NCBI GenBank assembly: GCA_040756735.1
Contig: JBFLYC010000001.1
Span: forward strand, 62,001-126,000
Length of the DNA: 64,000 nucleotides
DNA from: JBFLYC01 sp040756735
Lineage (GTDB): Bacteria > Bacillota > DSM-16504 > Desulfitibacterales > Desulfitibacteraceae
Direction of reading: 5' to 3'
A program made the translations under genes and the position numbers. Of this stretch, positions 42,241 through 50,754 are shown one piece after another (position 1 is the first letter of the stretch; every line of letters begins with the position of its first letter). The notes under the pieces are model-generated. The model saw only the letters and a program-made list of their open reading frames with translations. It had not been told where the DNA came from and made no database searches.

Positions 42241-43488
42241 TCATTGGGAAGTATATGCTGCTGCTGATCTTCCTGCAAGAAACCCCGTAGAAAAAGCAGC
42301 TTGTAAATTATATCCTCCTGTATAACCATCTATATCCAATACTTCTCCAGCAAAATATAAACCCTTTATAAGTTTAGATGCCATTGTAGAAGGTGCTATC
42401 TCTTTAACATTAACCCCACCAGCAGTAACAATTGCTTCTTCATAAGGCCTAGTTTTTGTAACAGTTAATGTTAGGTTTTGAATTAGCAGAGCAAAGCTTT
42501 GTCTTTCTTCTTTTGTTATTTGATGTACTGGTTTATCAGGATTAATGCCGCTTAATTGCAGCATTGGGTTTAATAAACTTTTAGGAAATAATTTCATAAT
42601 ACTGTTCTTAAAGCTCTTTTTCTTATTCTCTTTTAAGATTCTTTGTAATCTTCTATCTAATTGTTCAAATGTTAGCGCTGGTTTAAGATTTATTCTAACT
42701 GTGATATCAGCATTATCGCACCTTATTATTTTTGCTATTTCCCTGCTTAAGGTAAGAATGATAGGTCCTGAAACACCAAAATGAGTGAATATCATTTCTC
42801 CAAATTCTCTTTGCAACAATTTGCCCTTGTAAAAAGAACTTGCTTCAACGTTTTTCAATGCTAAACCTTGGACGTCCTGTATCCATTTCTCCTTTGTTTC
42901 GAGAGGAACTAAGGAGGGAAAAGGTGTAACAATGGTATGAGATGCCTCTTGAGCTAAATTATAACCATCACCAGTCGAACCTGTACTAGGATAAGACATG
43001 CCGCCTGTCGCAACTATTACTGCCGGAAATTCCATTGTTTTGCCCTGTAAACTGATACCTTTAATTTTATCACCATCAATAACCAGGTGCTCAACCCTAG
43101 ATTTAAGTCTAATTTGAGCTCCATTAATTAGCAAATATTTTAATAAAGCATTGACCACATCCTTAGCTTTATCAGATTCAGGAAATATTCTTCCTCCTCT
43201 TTCTACTTTAGTAGATACCCCAATTGTATCTAAAAAATTTCTGAGCTTCTTGGAGTCAAATGCATATAAAGCGCTGTATAAGAATGACCCATTTCCAGGA
43301 AAGTTTTTAATGAAGTTTTCGATGTCACAATCATTAGATACATTGCTGCGACCCTTTCCTGTAATTATTAACTTTTTACCTACTTGTGGATTCCTTTCGA
43401 ATACTAAAGGTGTAACTCCTTTATCTATTGCCCCTACCGCAGCCATCAGACCTGCGGCGCCTCCACCAATAATTGCGACACTTTTCAA
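42241..43488 (-). CDS. NAD(P)/FAD-dependent oxidoreductase, HI0933/YhiN family
   Basis: A 415-residue flavoprotein of the HI0933 family. The dinucleotide site VAIIGGGAAGLMAAVGA is at the N-terminus, GKKLIITGKGRSNVSND near residue 42 and VATGGMSYPSTGSTGDGY near 165. The C-terminal GYNLQAAFSTGFLAG closes the FAD site. The true substrate is not known. Start TTG 43488 has AGGTGG eight bases upstream; a GTG at 43500 lies inside that site. It follows the FAH-family gene by 16 bases and is probably co-transcribed. Confidence 0.88.
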   Translation of the reverse strand: MKSVAIIGGGAAGLMAAVGAIDKGVTPLVFERNPQVGKKLIITGKGRSNVSNDCDIENFIKNFPGNGSFLYSALYAFDSKKLRNFLDTIGVSTKVERGGRIFPESDKAKDVVNALLKYLLINGAQIRLKSRVEHLVIDGDKIKGISLQGKTMEFPAVIVATGGMSYPSTGSTGDGYNLAQEASHTIVTPFPSLVPLETKEKWIQDVQGLALKNVEASSFYKGKLLQREFGEMIFTHFGVSGPIILTLSREIAKIIRCDNADITVRINLKPALTFEQLDRRLQRILKENKKKSFKNSIMKLFPKSLLNPMLQLSGINPDKPVHQITKEERQSFALLIQNLTLTVTKTRPYEEAIVTAGGVNVKEIAPSTMASKLIKGLYFAGEVLDIDGYTGGYNLQAAFSTGFLAGRSAAAYTSQ

Positions 43489-43504
43489 AAATATCTCCAC
43501 CTAA

Positions 43505-44263
43505 TTATTTAGATACTACTCTATTTACAAGCTTACCCAAACCTGTAATTTCAACTTCAACTGTATCACCAGGATTCATGGGACCTACACCAGATGGGGT
43601 ACCTGTGATTATTATGTCCCCAGGAAACAAGGTCATGATTTTTGATAGGTAGCTAACTAAATATGGAACATCAAAGATCATCTGTGAAGTATTGCTATTT
43701 TGTTTAATATTTCCATTAAGCCATAATTTAATGTCTAGACTATCGGGAGATATTTCAGTTTCAATGTACGGTCCTATTGGACAAAAGGTATCAAAGGATT
43801 TAGCAACAGTCCATTGGCCATCTAATGGCTGGAGGTTTCTTGCTGTAATATCATTAGCACACGTATATCCGAATACACAATCCATTACTTCTGTTGGTTT
43901 AATATCCTTTACAACAGTACCAATAATTATAGCCAGCTCTGCTTCGTAATCCAATCTATTACACTGTACTGGATAGACTATATTTGATCCAGAAGCAGTC
44001 AATGTTGAGGGGGGTTTAAGAAAAACAACGGGTTCTTTAGGTATAGGTAATGATACCTCCTTTGCATGGTCATGGTAATTTAATCCTATACATATTATTT
44101 TTGTTGGCTCACATGGAACCAACAATTGCACTTCACTTAACGTATACTCTTTTTTAGAGAGTTGATACTCGCCATAGATGTTTCCTTCAATTGGAATAAC
44201 ACTACTAATATCTAAAATACCATAAGATACCTTTGTTCCATCCCATATTCTAACTATTTTCAT
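43505..44263 (-). CDS. Fumarylacetoacetate hydrolase family protein
   Basis: A 252-residue metal-dependent enzyme of the FAH family, which covers hydrolases, isomerases and decarboxylases acting on beta-dicarbonyl compounds. The acidic metal site is seen in RLDYEAELAIIIG (ExE) with VFGYTCANDITARN, and the C-terminal GDIITGTPSGVGPMNPGDTV is the family signature. No tyrosine catabolic genes are nearby, so the reaction is unknown; oxaloacetate decarboxylase activity occurs in close relatives. ATG 44263 has AGGAGG upstream. A terminator separates it from ilvC. Confidence 0.9.
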   Translation of the reverse strand: MKIVRIWDGTKVSYGILDISSVIPIEGNIYGEYQLSKKEYTLSEVQLLVPCEPTKIICIGLNYHDHAKEVSLPIPKEPVVFLKPPSTLTASGSNIVYPVQCNRLDYEAELAIIIGTVVKDIKPTEVMDCVFGYTCANDITARNLQPLDGQWTVAKSFDTFCPIGPYIETEISPDSLDIKLWLNGNIKQNSNTSQMIFDVPYLVSYLSKIMTLFPGDIIITGTPSGVGPMNPGDTVEVEITGLGKLVNRVVSK

Positions 44264-44282
44264 TTAGAAAATCCTCCTTAAA

Positions 44283-44312
44283 AAAAGTGAAAGGGTGAAC
44301 CCTTTCACTTTT
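44283..44312 (-). terminator. Rho-independent terminator after ilvC
   Basis: AAAAGTGAAAGGGT-GA-ACCCTTTCACTTTT forms a perfect 14-base stem; on the minus strand it ends in a run of T. It is placed directly after the ilvC stop. Confidence 0.85.
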
Positions 44313-44315
44313 ACC

Positions 44316-45320
44316 CTACTTATTCTTTAACCATGGCATCATTGCTCTTAATGTTTTACCCACTGTTTCAATTTGTGAATTTGCATCTTTTTCTGATAGT
44401 GCATTAAATACAGGTCTATTTGCTTTGTTTTCCAGAATCCATTCCTTAGCAAACTGTCCACTTTGAACTTCTTCTAAAATTTTTTCCATTTCTTTACGTG
44501 TCTCTTCTGTAATAATCCTTTTTCCTCTAGTCATATCGCCATACTGGGCTGTGTCACTAATGGAATATCTCATTCCTGAGATACCACTTTCATACATTAA
44601 ATCAACAATTAATTTAAGTTCGTGAAGGCACTCAAAATATGCAATCTCAGGTTGATATCCTGCTTTTACAAGAGTCTCATAACCTGCTCTTACCAATTCA
44701 GTAGTGCCACCACAAAGAACTGCTTGTTCACCGAAAAGATCGGTTTCAGTTTCTTCTTTAAAGGTAGTCTCAAGAACGCCTGCACGTGAAGCACCAATAC
44801 CTTTCGCATATGCTAAGGCGCAATCTTTGGCTCTTCCGGAGAAATCTTGATAAACTGCAATGAGTGCAGGGACTCCTTTACCTTCTTCATATTGTCTTCG
44901 AACTAAATGCCCAGGTCCCTTTGGAGCTACCATTATAACATCAATATTTTTAGGAGGAACTATCTGTTTAAAATGGATGTTAAAGCCATGAGAAAACACT
45001 AATGTATTACCTTCCTCTAGATTAGGAAATATGTATTGTTCATACACACTTGCCTGATTTTCATCTGGTATCAATATCTGTATCATATCAGCTTTTCTTG
45101 CAGCTTCTCCTATAGGTAATACCACTAAACCCTTGCTTTCTGCCTCTTTCCAGGTATCCTTGGAACGTGAACTTTCTCTTAAACCCACGATCACATTTAG
45201 GCCGCTATCTTTTAGGTTTAGCGCCTGGGCATGTCCCTGACTGCCATATCCAATTACGGCTATGAGTTTCTCCTTAATTAAGTTTAAATCTGCGTCATTG
45301 TCATAATACATTTTTGCCAA
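44316..45320 (-). CDS. ilvC: Ketol-acid reductoisomerase
   Basis: A 334-residue class I enzyme of isoleucine and valine synthesis. AVIGYGSQGHAQALNLKDSG is the nucleotide site; VGLRESSRSK is the loop that decides the cofactor, with Arg and Ser that favour NADPH. The metal ligands lie in EETETDLFGEQAVLCGG and in FECLHELKLIVDLMYE. Start TTG 45320 follows GGAGG by nine bases (an in-frame ATG follows three codons later). No other ilv or leu gene is adjacent, and no T-box or attenuator is seen upstream. Confidence 0.96.
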   Translation of the reverse strand: MAKMYYDNDADLNLIKEKLIAVIGYGSQGHAQALNLKDSGLNVIVGLRESSRSKDTWKEAESKGLVVLPIGEAARKADMIQILIPDENQASVYEQYIFPNLEEGNTLVFSHGFNIHFKQIVPPKNIDVIMVAPKGPGHLVRRQYEEGKGVPALIAVYQDFSGRAKDCALAYAKGIGASRAGVLETTFKEETETDLFGEQAVLCGGTTELVRAGYETLVKAGYQPEIAYFECLHELKLIVDLMYESGISGMRYSISDTAQYGDMTRGKRIITEETRKEMEKILEEVQSGQFAKEWILENKANRPVFNALSEKDANSQIETVGKTLRAMMPWLKNK

Positions 45321-45420
45321 TTTTTATTACCTCCTTAATTAGTTGTTTTATTTTTGTAAGCTGATATCTAGAGACATCCGCAAGCATAATGGATAATTAT
45401 GTATCTCCTAATTATGGAGT

Positions 45421-45879
45421 TTACCTCAAATTATACTTTTTGTCCAGAGCAACTCTATAACTCTTTAATTCACTGTTCATTTTAAATAGCAACCTTTCTG
45501 CCTCTTGTTTACCTAAATATAATTCTTGAGGTTGAAGAATTTCGATCTTTCTAAACTCATCTCTCATAATAAATCTAAGTACATCTTCCAAAGTATCTGC
45601 TTCAATAGTCATAACAACTGGAGCATAAGCAACATCATCCCCAGAAATTTCATCAAAAACAGTATAAATTTCTAATCCTACATCAATATCGTCCACTTTA
45701 ACTCCTTGGAAAGGAACATTTCTTAAAAGCGCAACATGTTGTTCTCTAGCTTCTTCAGCTGCTTTATTAATGTTTTTCCCCCCAAAAATTCTTCCTTTAA
45801 TTTCACTTTTAAAATCAAGCCTTATTCTAACCTTTAGGCTTGTCTCCTTAATAGTCCCGTCAATATATTGTTTAACCAT
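45421..45879 (-). CDS. Hypothetical protein
   Basis: A 152-residue soluble protein that I do not recognise. It has strands and helices in regular alternation: MVKQYIDGTIKETSLKVRIR, IKGRIFGGKNINKAAEEAR, VPFQGVKVDDIDVGLEIYT, then VMTIEADTLEDVLRFIM and ILQPQELYLGKQEAERLLF. The fold looks like a compact alpha/beta domain with an acidic centre. ATG 45879 follows GGAGGAG. It is followed by ilvC after 100 bases and preceded by a small zinc-ribbon gene, but no shared function is evident. Confidence 0.68.
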   Translation of the reverse strand: MVKQYIDGTIKETSLKVRIRLDFKSEIKGRIFGGKNINKAAEEAREQHVALLRNVPFQGVKVDDIDVGLEIYTVFDEISGDDVAYAPVVMTIEADTLEDVLRFIMRDEFRKIEILQPQELYLGKQEAERLLFKMNSELKSYRVALDKKYNLR

Positions 45880-45959
45880 GGATTCTCCTCCTTGCAATGC
45901 ATCCTTATGTTTATTTCTATAAATAGAATGTTTTTCCTCCTTTTGTTCATAATAACAAG

Positions 45960-45988
45960 AAATCCCCGAAGGTATCTTTCAGGGATTT
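45960..45988 (-). terminator. Hairpin after the zinc-ribbon gene
   Basis: AAATCCC and GGGATTT (outer 7 bases) extended by GAA/TTC pairs form an 11-base stem; the minus-strand tail TTTCTTGTT is poor in T. A weak terminator or transcript end. Confidence 0.4.
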
Positions 45989-46000
45989 GTTCAACCCTCT

Positions 46001-46237
46001 TTACCATAATAGATTTGTACTTCCACAGTCTAGGCATTGATCAAAAAATCGTTCTGGGGTTCTCCACACTTCACTGTGTATCTCTGGAGAAGCATTATTG
46101 TATTCTAAGTGTAGCAGATCCCCCTTTTCTGAAAAGTGGCCCGTCATACCATAAGGTTCATGATATTGTTTTATGGATGCTATTTTGGAACTTGCAAAGC
46201 GTGATGCATTTCCACAATTCAAACATCTAGGCATCAT
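46001..46237 (-). CDS. Small zinc-ribbon protein
   Basis: A 78-residue protein with a CxxC pair at the start (PRCLNCGNA) and a second near the end (DQCLDCGSTNLLW), which should bind one zinc ion in a zinc-ribbon fold. The middle (HEPYGMTGHFSEKGDLLHLE) has no known motif. AGGAATTC stands before ATG 46237. Zinc ribbons of this size take part in varied nucleic-acid or protein contacts; no specific function can be given. It lies 80 bases after rluB. Confidence 0.7.
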   Translation of the reverse strand: MMPRCLNCGNASRFASSKIASIKQYHEPYGMTGHFSEKGDLLHLEYNNASPEIHSEVWRTPERFFDQCLDCGSTNLLW

Positions 46238-46316
46238 GAATTCCTCCTAAAATCATTCATAAAATATATTGTTCATTATATAATTCTATGATGCCAAGTT
46301 ATTAGCTATCTTAAAC

Positions 46317-47051
46317 CTAATTTTTTATATTGTTTTGGTACATGTTTTTCAAACGTTGTACTTCTGTGAGTGTTAAATATCTATATTTACCTTCAGGAAC
46401 ACCATTTAATGTTAAAAAACCCATGGCAATACGCTTTAGACTAATAACTGGGTGCCCAATAGATTTAAACATTCTCCTAACTTGCCTTTTTTTGCCCTCG
46501 TGTATTGTAATTTTTACCAAGGAAGTCGAAGGATTGGTTTTAACTATTTTGACTTTTGCCTTGGAAGTAAGACCGTCTTCTAAAAGGATTCCATTCTCTA
46601 ATGCTTTGATAGAATCATCTTTCAGGGCGCCTCTTATGCATGCAAGATAGGTTTTATTAAATTTGTGTTTTGGATGGGTTAGGGCATATGTTAATTCTCC
46701 ATCATTTGTGAAAAGCAATAAGCCAGTTGTTGATGAATCTAATCTGCCAACAGGATAAATCCTTCCAAGGTTTGCTGGTAGTAAATCCATCACCGTTTTT
46801 CTGCCATGAGTGTCCTTTACAGTTGTGATATAACCTTCTGGTTTATTTAACAATAAATAGACCTTATTTTGATTTTTCCATATAATTTGCTGGCCATCTG
46901 CTTCTATGATATCAACTTCAGGATCCACTTTCATCCATAATTTATTGATAATTTGTCCATTAACTTTAACTTTTCCGTCACTAATTAGTCTTTCACATTT
47001 ACGCCTTGATGCAATCCCCGACATGGCAAGTACCTTTTGAAGCCGTTGCAA
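46317..47051 (-). CDS. rluB: Pseudouridine synthase, RluB/RsuA family
   Basis: A 244-residue RsuA-type enzyme. An S4 RNA-binding domain fills residues 1-50 (LQKVLAMSGIASRRKCERLI), followed by the catalytic domain with the Asp in GRLDSSTTGLLLFTNDGE near residue 105, and KKRQVRRMFKSIGHPV at the C-terminus. It modifies a uridine in 23S rRNA in related bacteria. Start TTG 47051 follows AGGTGAT. It lies downstream of spmB by 16 bases and upstream of the zinc-ribbon gene. Confidence 0.93.
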   Translation of the reverse strand: MQRLQKVLAMSGIASRRKCERLISDGKVKVNGQIINKLWMKVDPEVDIIEADGQQIIWKNQNKVYLLLNKPEGYITTVKDTHGRKTVMDLLPANLGRIYPVGRLDSSTTGLLLFTNDGELTYALTHPKHKFNKTYLACIRGALKDDSIKALENGILLEDGLTSKAKVKIVKTNPSTSLVKITIHEGKKRQVRRMFKSIGHPVISLKRIAMGFLTLNGVPEGKYRYLTLTEVQRLKNMYQNNIKN

Positions 47052-47067
47052 GACAAATCACCTCTTT

Positions 47068-47604
47068 TCATTTAAAAAGAAGATTTACTATGTATATTGA
47101 AGCTAACAATCCAGAAATATCAGCTAATAATCCTAATGTTAAAGCATATCTATATCTAATTATCCCAACTGAACCAAAGTAAACGGTTAGAACGTAAAAT
47201 GTTGTATCTGTACTGCCTTGCATGGTAGAAGCTAATCTTCCTATAAAAGAATCCGGACCATAAGCGCCAATTAATTCTGCAGCTATACCTAATGCTCCAC
47301 CTCCTGAGAGAGGTCTCATAAGAGCTAATGGAATGATTTCTGCAGGGGCATTAATAAAAGACATTACTGGGTTTAGCAGTTGTGCAAATATATCCATTGC
47401 CCCTGATGCTCTAAATACCCCCAATGCTACTAGCATACCTACTAAAAAGGGAATTATTTTTATTGCTGTATAAAAACCATCCCCTGCTCCTTTTACAAAA
47501 GCTTCATATACCTTGACACCCTTAAAATAGCCTACTAATGGAATTATAAACAATAAGAAGGGAATAGCCCATACAGAAACAATATTAATTAAATAAGTAA
47601 ACAT
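47068..47604 (-). CDS. spmB: Spore maturation protein B
   Basis: A 178-residue membrane protein with five or six helices, of the nucleoside-recognition (Gate) domain type. GMLVALGVFRASGAMD, ALMRPLSGGGALGIAAELI and QGSTDTTFYVLTVYFG are characteristic SpmB segments. Together with SpmA it is needed for spore core dehydration and heat resistance in Bacillus and Clostridium. ATG 47604 is favoured by GGAGG eight bases upstream; the frame extends back to 47691 inside spmA. It follows the spmA stop by four bases. Confidence 0.94.
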   Translation of the reverse strand: MFTYLINIVSVWAIPFLLFIIPLVGYFKGVKVYEAFVKGAGDGFYTAIKIIPFLVGMLVALGVFRASGAMDIFAQLLNPVMSFINAPAEIIPLALMRPLSGGGALGIAAELIGAYGPDSFIGRLASTMQGSTDTTFYVLTVYFGSVGIIRYRYALTLGLLADISGLLASIYIVNLLFK

Positions 47605-47608
47605 CTTT

Positions 47609-48202
47609 TTAACCTCCATGCTTTTTTCGATATCTGTGCCTAAGAATCCTGTCGGCAGTAATTGCAACAAGCATGGCACAAGCAGTGGCAAATATGGTAG
47701 TTCCTACAATTTCAGACGGATTATTGGAACCCGCAGATGCACGAATTCCAATGATTGTTGCAGGGATAAGTGTAATGCAGGAAGTATTTAAAGCAAGGAA
47801 AGTACACATTGCTTCAGAAGCTTCTTCTGGTTTTTTATTTAAACTCTGAAGTTCTTTCATGGCTTTTAATCCAAATGGTGTAGCTGCATTTCCGAGGCCT
47901 AGAATGTTTGCACTTAAGTTCATAACAATAGAACCTAACGCTGGATGATCTTTCGGTACACTCGGGAACAAGAAAACTGTAATTGGCATGACTAGTTTTG
48001 CTAAAGCTCTTACCAACCCTGCTTCTTCAGCAATCTTTAAAATGCCAAGCCACAGGGCCATAATGCCAATTAACTCCAATGCTATTGTGACTGATGTTTG
48101 TGCAGCATCTAAAGCAGACTTTGTAACGACTTCTATATTTCCATTAATCGCTGCAACTACTATACCGCATAATAACAAAAAGAGCCAAATTAAATTTACC
48201 AT
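47609..48202 (-). CDS. spmA: Spore maturation protein A
   Basis: A 197-residue membrane protein with about five helices. VNLIWLFLLLCGIVVAAING is the usual SpmA start; MPITVFLFPSVPKDHPALGS, ILGLGNAATPFGLKAMKEL and FLALNTSCITLIPATIIG are diagnostic. ATG 48202 lies six bases after GGAGA. Upstream codons of the open frame to 48253 are not needed. It works as a pair with SpmB in dehydration of the spore core. A terminator separates it from ytfJ upstream. Confidence 0.94.
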   Translation of the reverse strand: MVNLIWLFLLLCGIVVAAINGNIEVVTKSALDAAQTSVTIALELIGIMALWLGILKIAEEAGLVRALAKLVMPITVFLFPSVPKDHPALGSIVMNLSANILGLGNAATPFGLKAMKELQSLNKKPEEASEAMCTFLALNTSCITLIPATIIGIRASAGSNNPSEIVGTTIFATACAMLVAITADRILRHRYRKKHGG

Positions 48203-48284
48203 TTGCTTTCTCCCATGGACACTCTTAGAATTACTGTATGACATTATGTCCATTTTTAGAACTAAGCAAAGGGTCTCTATAAAA

Positions 48285-48310
48285 CTAAAAAGAGGGTTTC
48301 TTAAACCCCT
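48285..48310 (-). terminator. Terminator after ytfJ
   Basis: GGGTTT-AAG-AAACCC on the minus strand (48308-48294) extended by GAG/CTC with a bulge, followed by TTTTTAG. It overlaps the ytfJ stop codon. Confidence 0.6.
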
Positions 48311-48744
48311 CCTTGGTAAACATTGACATTGTCATCATCAGGTGCTGGAGACTTTGAGTTTTTAAAAAGTGATTGTATTTGGTTTACAATCTGTGGTGCT
48401 AGGTCAATAAATCTATCTATTATAGCATTTCCATCAACTGGCAAAAGTCGTATCTGTCCCCCTCCAACAACTAGAAAACCAACTGGTTGAACAGAAATAC
48501 CCCCTCCACTTCCTCCACCAAAGGGTACCCAATTTTTTTTGTCACTTTTCTGCTCATTATCTCCACCAACATTACTGTACTCTCCACCCCCTGCAGCAAA
48601 ACCACATGTAAGTCGAGATATAGGGATAATTATTGTTCCGTCAGGTGTTTCCACAGGATCTCCAACAACTGTATTCACATCAACCATCTCTTTGATACTT
48701 TCCATAGCTGTTTTCATTAGAGCCTCAATAGGATGTTCTGACAA
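48301..48744 (-). CDS. ytfJ: Sporulation protein YtfJ (GerW family)
   Basis: A 147-residue protein. EHPIEALMKTAMESIKEMVD and VVGDPVETPDGTIIIPISRL are the family signature; a Gly-rich middle (FGGGSGGGISVQPVGFLVV) follows. YtfJ/GerW is made in the forespore and is needed for germination in Bacillus. TTG 48744 is used because family members begin there; AGGTGG lies 11 bases upstream, rather long. GTG codons at 48759 and 48756 fall inside that site. It starts five bases from the stop of the DUF2953 gene and is co-transcribed with it. Confidence 0.9.
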   Translation of the reverse strand: MSEHPIEALMKTAMESIKEMVDVNTVVGDPVETPDGTIIIPISRLTCGFAAGGGEYSNVGGDNEQKSDKKNWVPFGGGSGGGISVQPVGFLVVGGGQIRLLPVDGNAIIDRFIDLAPQIVNQIQSLFKNSKSPAPDDDNVNVYQGGV

Positions 48745-48749
48745 ATTAA

Positions 48750-49412
48750 TTAACACCACCTGTGAGTAAAAAGTTGTTTAATGTTCATAATTAAATAATT
48801 ATATCCTGCCATAATAATATAGCCTAATCTAAAAACAAATATACAATTAAAACTAATAGTTATTACCTTTTCAGTAAAGAGAGGAACAACTATAAGCTCT
48901 GGACGAAGTGATGTCACATTTAAATGATTCCTCAGAAAAATAAAAAACAGTTCTTTAAAAGCCCAGAGACAACCCCCTGCAAGTCCAGTCAATGCAGGAT
49001 CCCCTAGACCAAAACATGTTTTCCAAACAAAACTCTCACATTTAACCTTCTTAAGTACTTTTTTGTTAACCAGTATAGCCTTTATAAAATTGCTATAAAC
49101 TGTTACAGCTTCGCTGGTAGAAATATATTTTATTTTGTTCAGCCAATTATATTTTACATGAACAGACGTGGTGGTCTTATCATCATGAGTGCCAGCCGTT
49201 AATTTAACCCATATGTAAGGTAGAAGTTCTTGAAGATGTAACATTATTATTGACAGTTCTCTATCTTTACCTAAAAAGTACATCTTTGCAAATAATTTTA
49301 TATAAAAATCTTCTTCATCAGGACACTTTCTTAAGTATATTTTTAATCTGAATGGATAAAACAAAATGACTGCTATTAAAAATAGAAATATAACCATTAG
49401 CATATATGGCAT
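48750..49412 (-). CDS. DUF2953 membrane-anchored protein
   Basis: A 220-residue protein with one N-terminal helix (LMVIFLFLIAVILFYPFRL). The C-terminal region near residues 125-205 (CFGLGDPALTGLAGGCLWA and IVVPLFTEKVITISFNCIF) is typical of DUF2953. Members occur upstream of ytfJ in spore formers, and the family is presumed sporulation-linked; the role is unknown. ATG 49412 follows GAGGTGG by six bases. It precedes ytfJ closely and follows scpB after about 60 bases. Confidence 0.85.
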   Translation of the reverse strand: MPYMLMVIFLFLIAVILFYPFRLKIYLRKCPDEEDFYIKLFAKMYFLGKDRELSIIMLHLQELLPYIWVKLTAGTHDDKTTTSVHVKYNWLNKIKYISTSEAVTVYSNFIKAILVNKKVLKKVKCESFVWKTCFGLGDPALTGLAGGCLWAFKELFFIFLRNHLNVTSLRPELIVVPLFTEKVITISFNCIFVFRLGYIIMAGYNYLIMNIKQLFTHRWC

Positions 49413-49475
49413 AAAATACCACCTCACTGGTTATTTCTACTTTCTCCAACAGCCAATATTAATATTCAACAAACT

Positions 49476-50003
49476 TTACTTTTCTTTCAAACCATCAATA
49501 AACGGAAGGTCCTGAATACTCTTTAATCCAAGATGTTCCATAAATCTTTTTGTTGTTCCATACATTATTGGTCTGCCTGGCCCTTCTTTTCTTCCCACTT
49601 CCACAATCAATTCTCTTTGTGCTAGGGTTGTCATTACAGAATCTACACTAACACCTCTAATTATTTCAATTTCTGCTTTAGTAATGGGCTGTCTGTAGGC
49701 AATTATAGCCAAAGTTTCAAGAGCTGCTTGTGATAGAGGATTTATCTGGGGCTTATAAAGTTTTTCGATGTATGCTATATGTTGAGGTTTAGTAACCATC
49801 CTATACCCTCCGGCCACTTCTTCCACTAATAGGCCTCTGTGAGGTTGATCATAGTCCTTTTGTAAATCCTCAATAAATTGTTGAATTGTATGTTCTTCAA
49901 TTCCCATAACCTGTGATATTTTTTGACATGTTAGAGGTTCATCAGCAACAAACAGCAGCGCTTCCAGTATACCTTTAATTTCATCTTTATAAAACAAAAC
50001 CAC
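49476..50003 (-). CDS. scpB: Segregation and condensation protein B
   Basis: A 175-residue winged-helix protein, the kleisin-interacting partner of the SMC-ScpAB condensin. EIKGILEALLFVADEPLT at the start, NPLSQAALETLAIIAYRQPITKAEIEIIRG (family signature; shown as QAALETLAIIAYRQP) in the middle and RPIMYGTTKRFMEHLGL near the end are all typical. Start GTG 50003 has AGGA upstream. It lies 24 bases after scpA and the two are co-transcribed. Confidence 0.95.
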   Translation of the reverse strand: MVLFYKDEIKGILEALLFVADEPLTCQKISQVMGIEEHTIQQFIEDLQKDYDQPHRGLLVEEVAGGYRMVTKPQHIAYIEKLYKPQINPLSQAALETLAIIAYRQPITKAEIEIIRGVSVDSVMTTLAQRELIVEVGRKEGPGRPIMYGTTKRFMEHLGLKSIQDLPFIDGLKEK

Positions 50004-50027
50004 TTGGCTTCAATCCTTTTGCAAAAG

Positions 50028-50744
50028 TTAGATTTTGACAATAGTAATCTGACTAAAAGGACTTTCTTGGATTACTTTGATTTTTTGCATTTTAACAAGT
50101 TCAAGCAGAGCTAAAAAAGTTACCAAAACCTCTAAAAGGTTCATCTTTTCTCCAAACAACTCTCTGAACAAAAATCTGTTATACTGTCGGGTTTTAGACA
50201 ATATGACATCTATTTGTTCATTGATATAATACTTATTTTTTACTACGAACTGAATAAACTCTTTTTTGTTCTCTTTGATCAGCTGTTCAACTGCTGCTAG
50301 TAACCCATCAACAGTCAAACCGGGAATATCAATGTTCGTAAAAAGCTTTGCAGCAAATTTATCTTTATCTAGCGGCCTGCAGACTTTTGCTCTTTGATTT
50401 TTTTCTAGATCTTTCAAGATCAAGGTAGCTTCCTTAATTTTTTTGTATAAAAGCAGATGTTCCATAAGTTCTTTTCTTGGATCTTCTTCGTAGTTTTCAG
50501 ACACTTCTTTTTGAGGTTTTGGAAAAAGCATTTTAGCTTTAATGGATAACAGCGTGGCAGCCATAACAAGAAATTCACTAGCAAATTCGATATCAAGCTC
50601 TTTGGCTTCTTTTAGATACGCTAGGTATTGTTCGGTAATTGTGGCTATTGGAATATTATAAATATCTAATTCTTGCTTTTCAATTAAGTGGAGAAGTAAA
50701 TCCATGGGGCCTTCAAAAATACTTAATTTAACACAATATTCCAT
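50028..50744 (-). CDS. scpA: Segregation and condensation protein A
   Basis: A 238-residue kleisin that bridges SMC heads. The N-terminal FEGPMDLLLHLIEKQELDIY is the diagnostic motif, and VMAATLLSIKAKMLFP follows. The C-terminal FLALLELVKMQKIKVIQE forms the winged helix that touches SMC. Start ATG 50744 follows AAGGAGATT. Its stop lies 24 bases before scpB; the trpS stop is ten bases upstream. Chromosome condensation and segregation role by homology. Confidence 0.96.
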   Translation of the reverse strand: MEYCVKLSIFEGPMDLLLHLIEKQELDIYNIPIATITEQYLAYLKEAKELDIEFASEFLVMAATLLSIKAKMLFPKPQKEVSENYEEDPRKELMEHLLLYKKIKEATLILKDLEKNQRAKVCRPLDKDKFAAKLFTNIDIPGLTVDGLLAAVEQLIKENKKEFIQFVVKNKYYINEQIDVILSKTRQYNRFLFRELFGEKMNLLEVLVTFLALLELVKMQKIKVIQESPFSQITIVKI

Positions 50745-50754
50745 TTGAATCTCC

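Noticed and set aside
45834..46037. Minus-strand frame of 67 codons between the zinc-ribbon gene and the unknown gene
   Set aside because: It overlaps the coding start and ribosome site of the better supported gene at 45879 in another frame and has no ribosome site itself.
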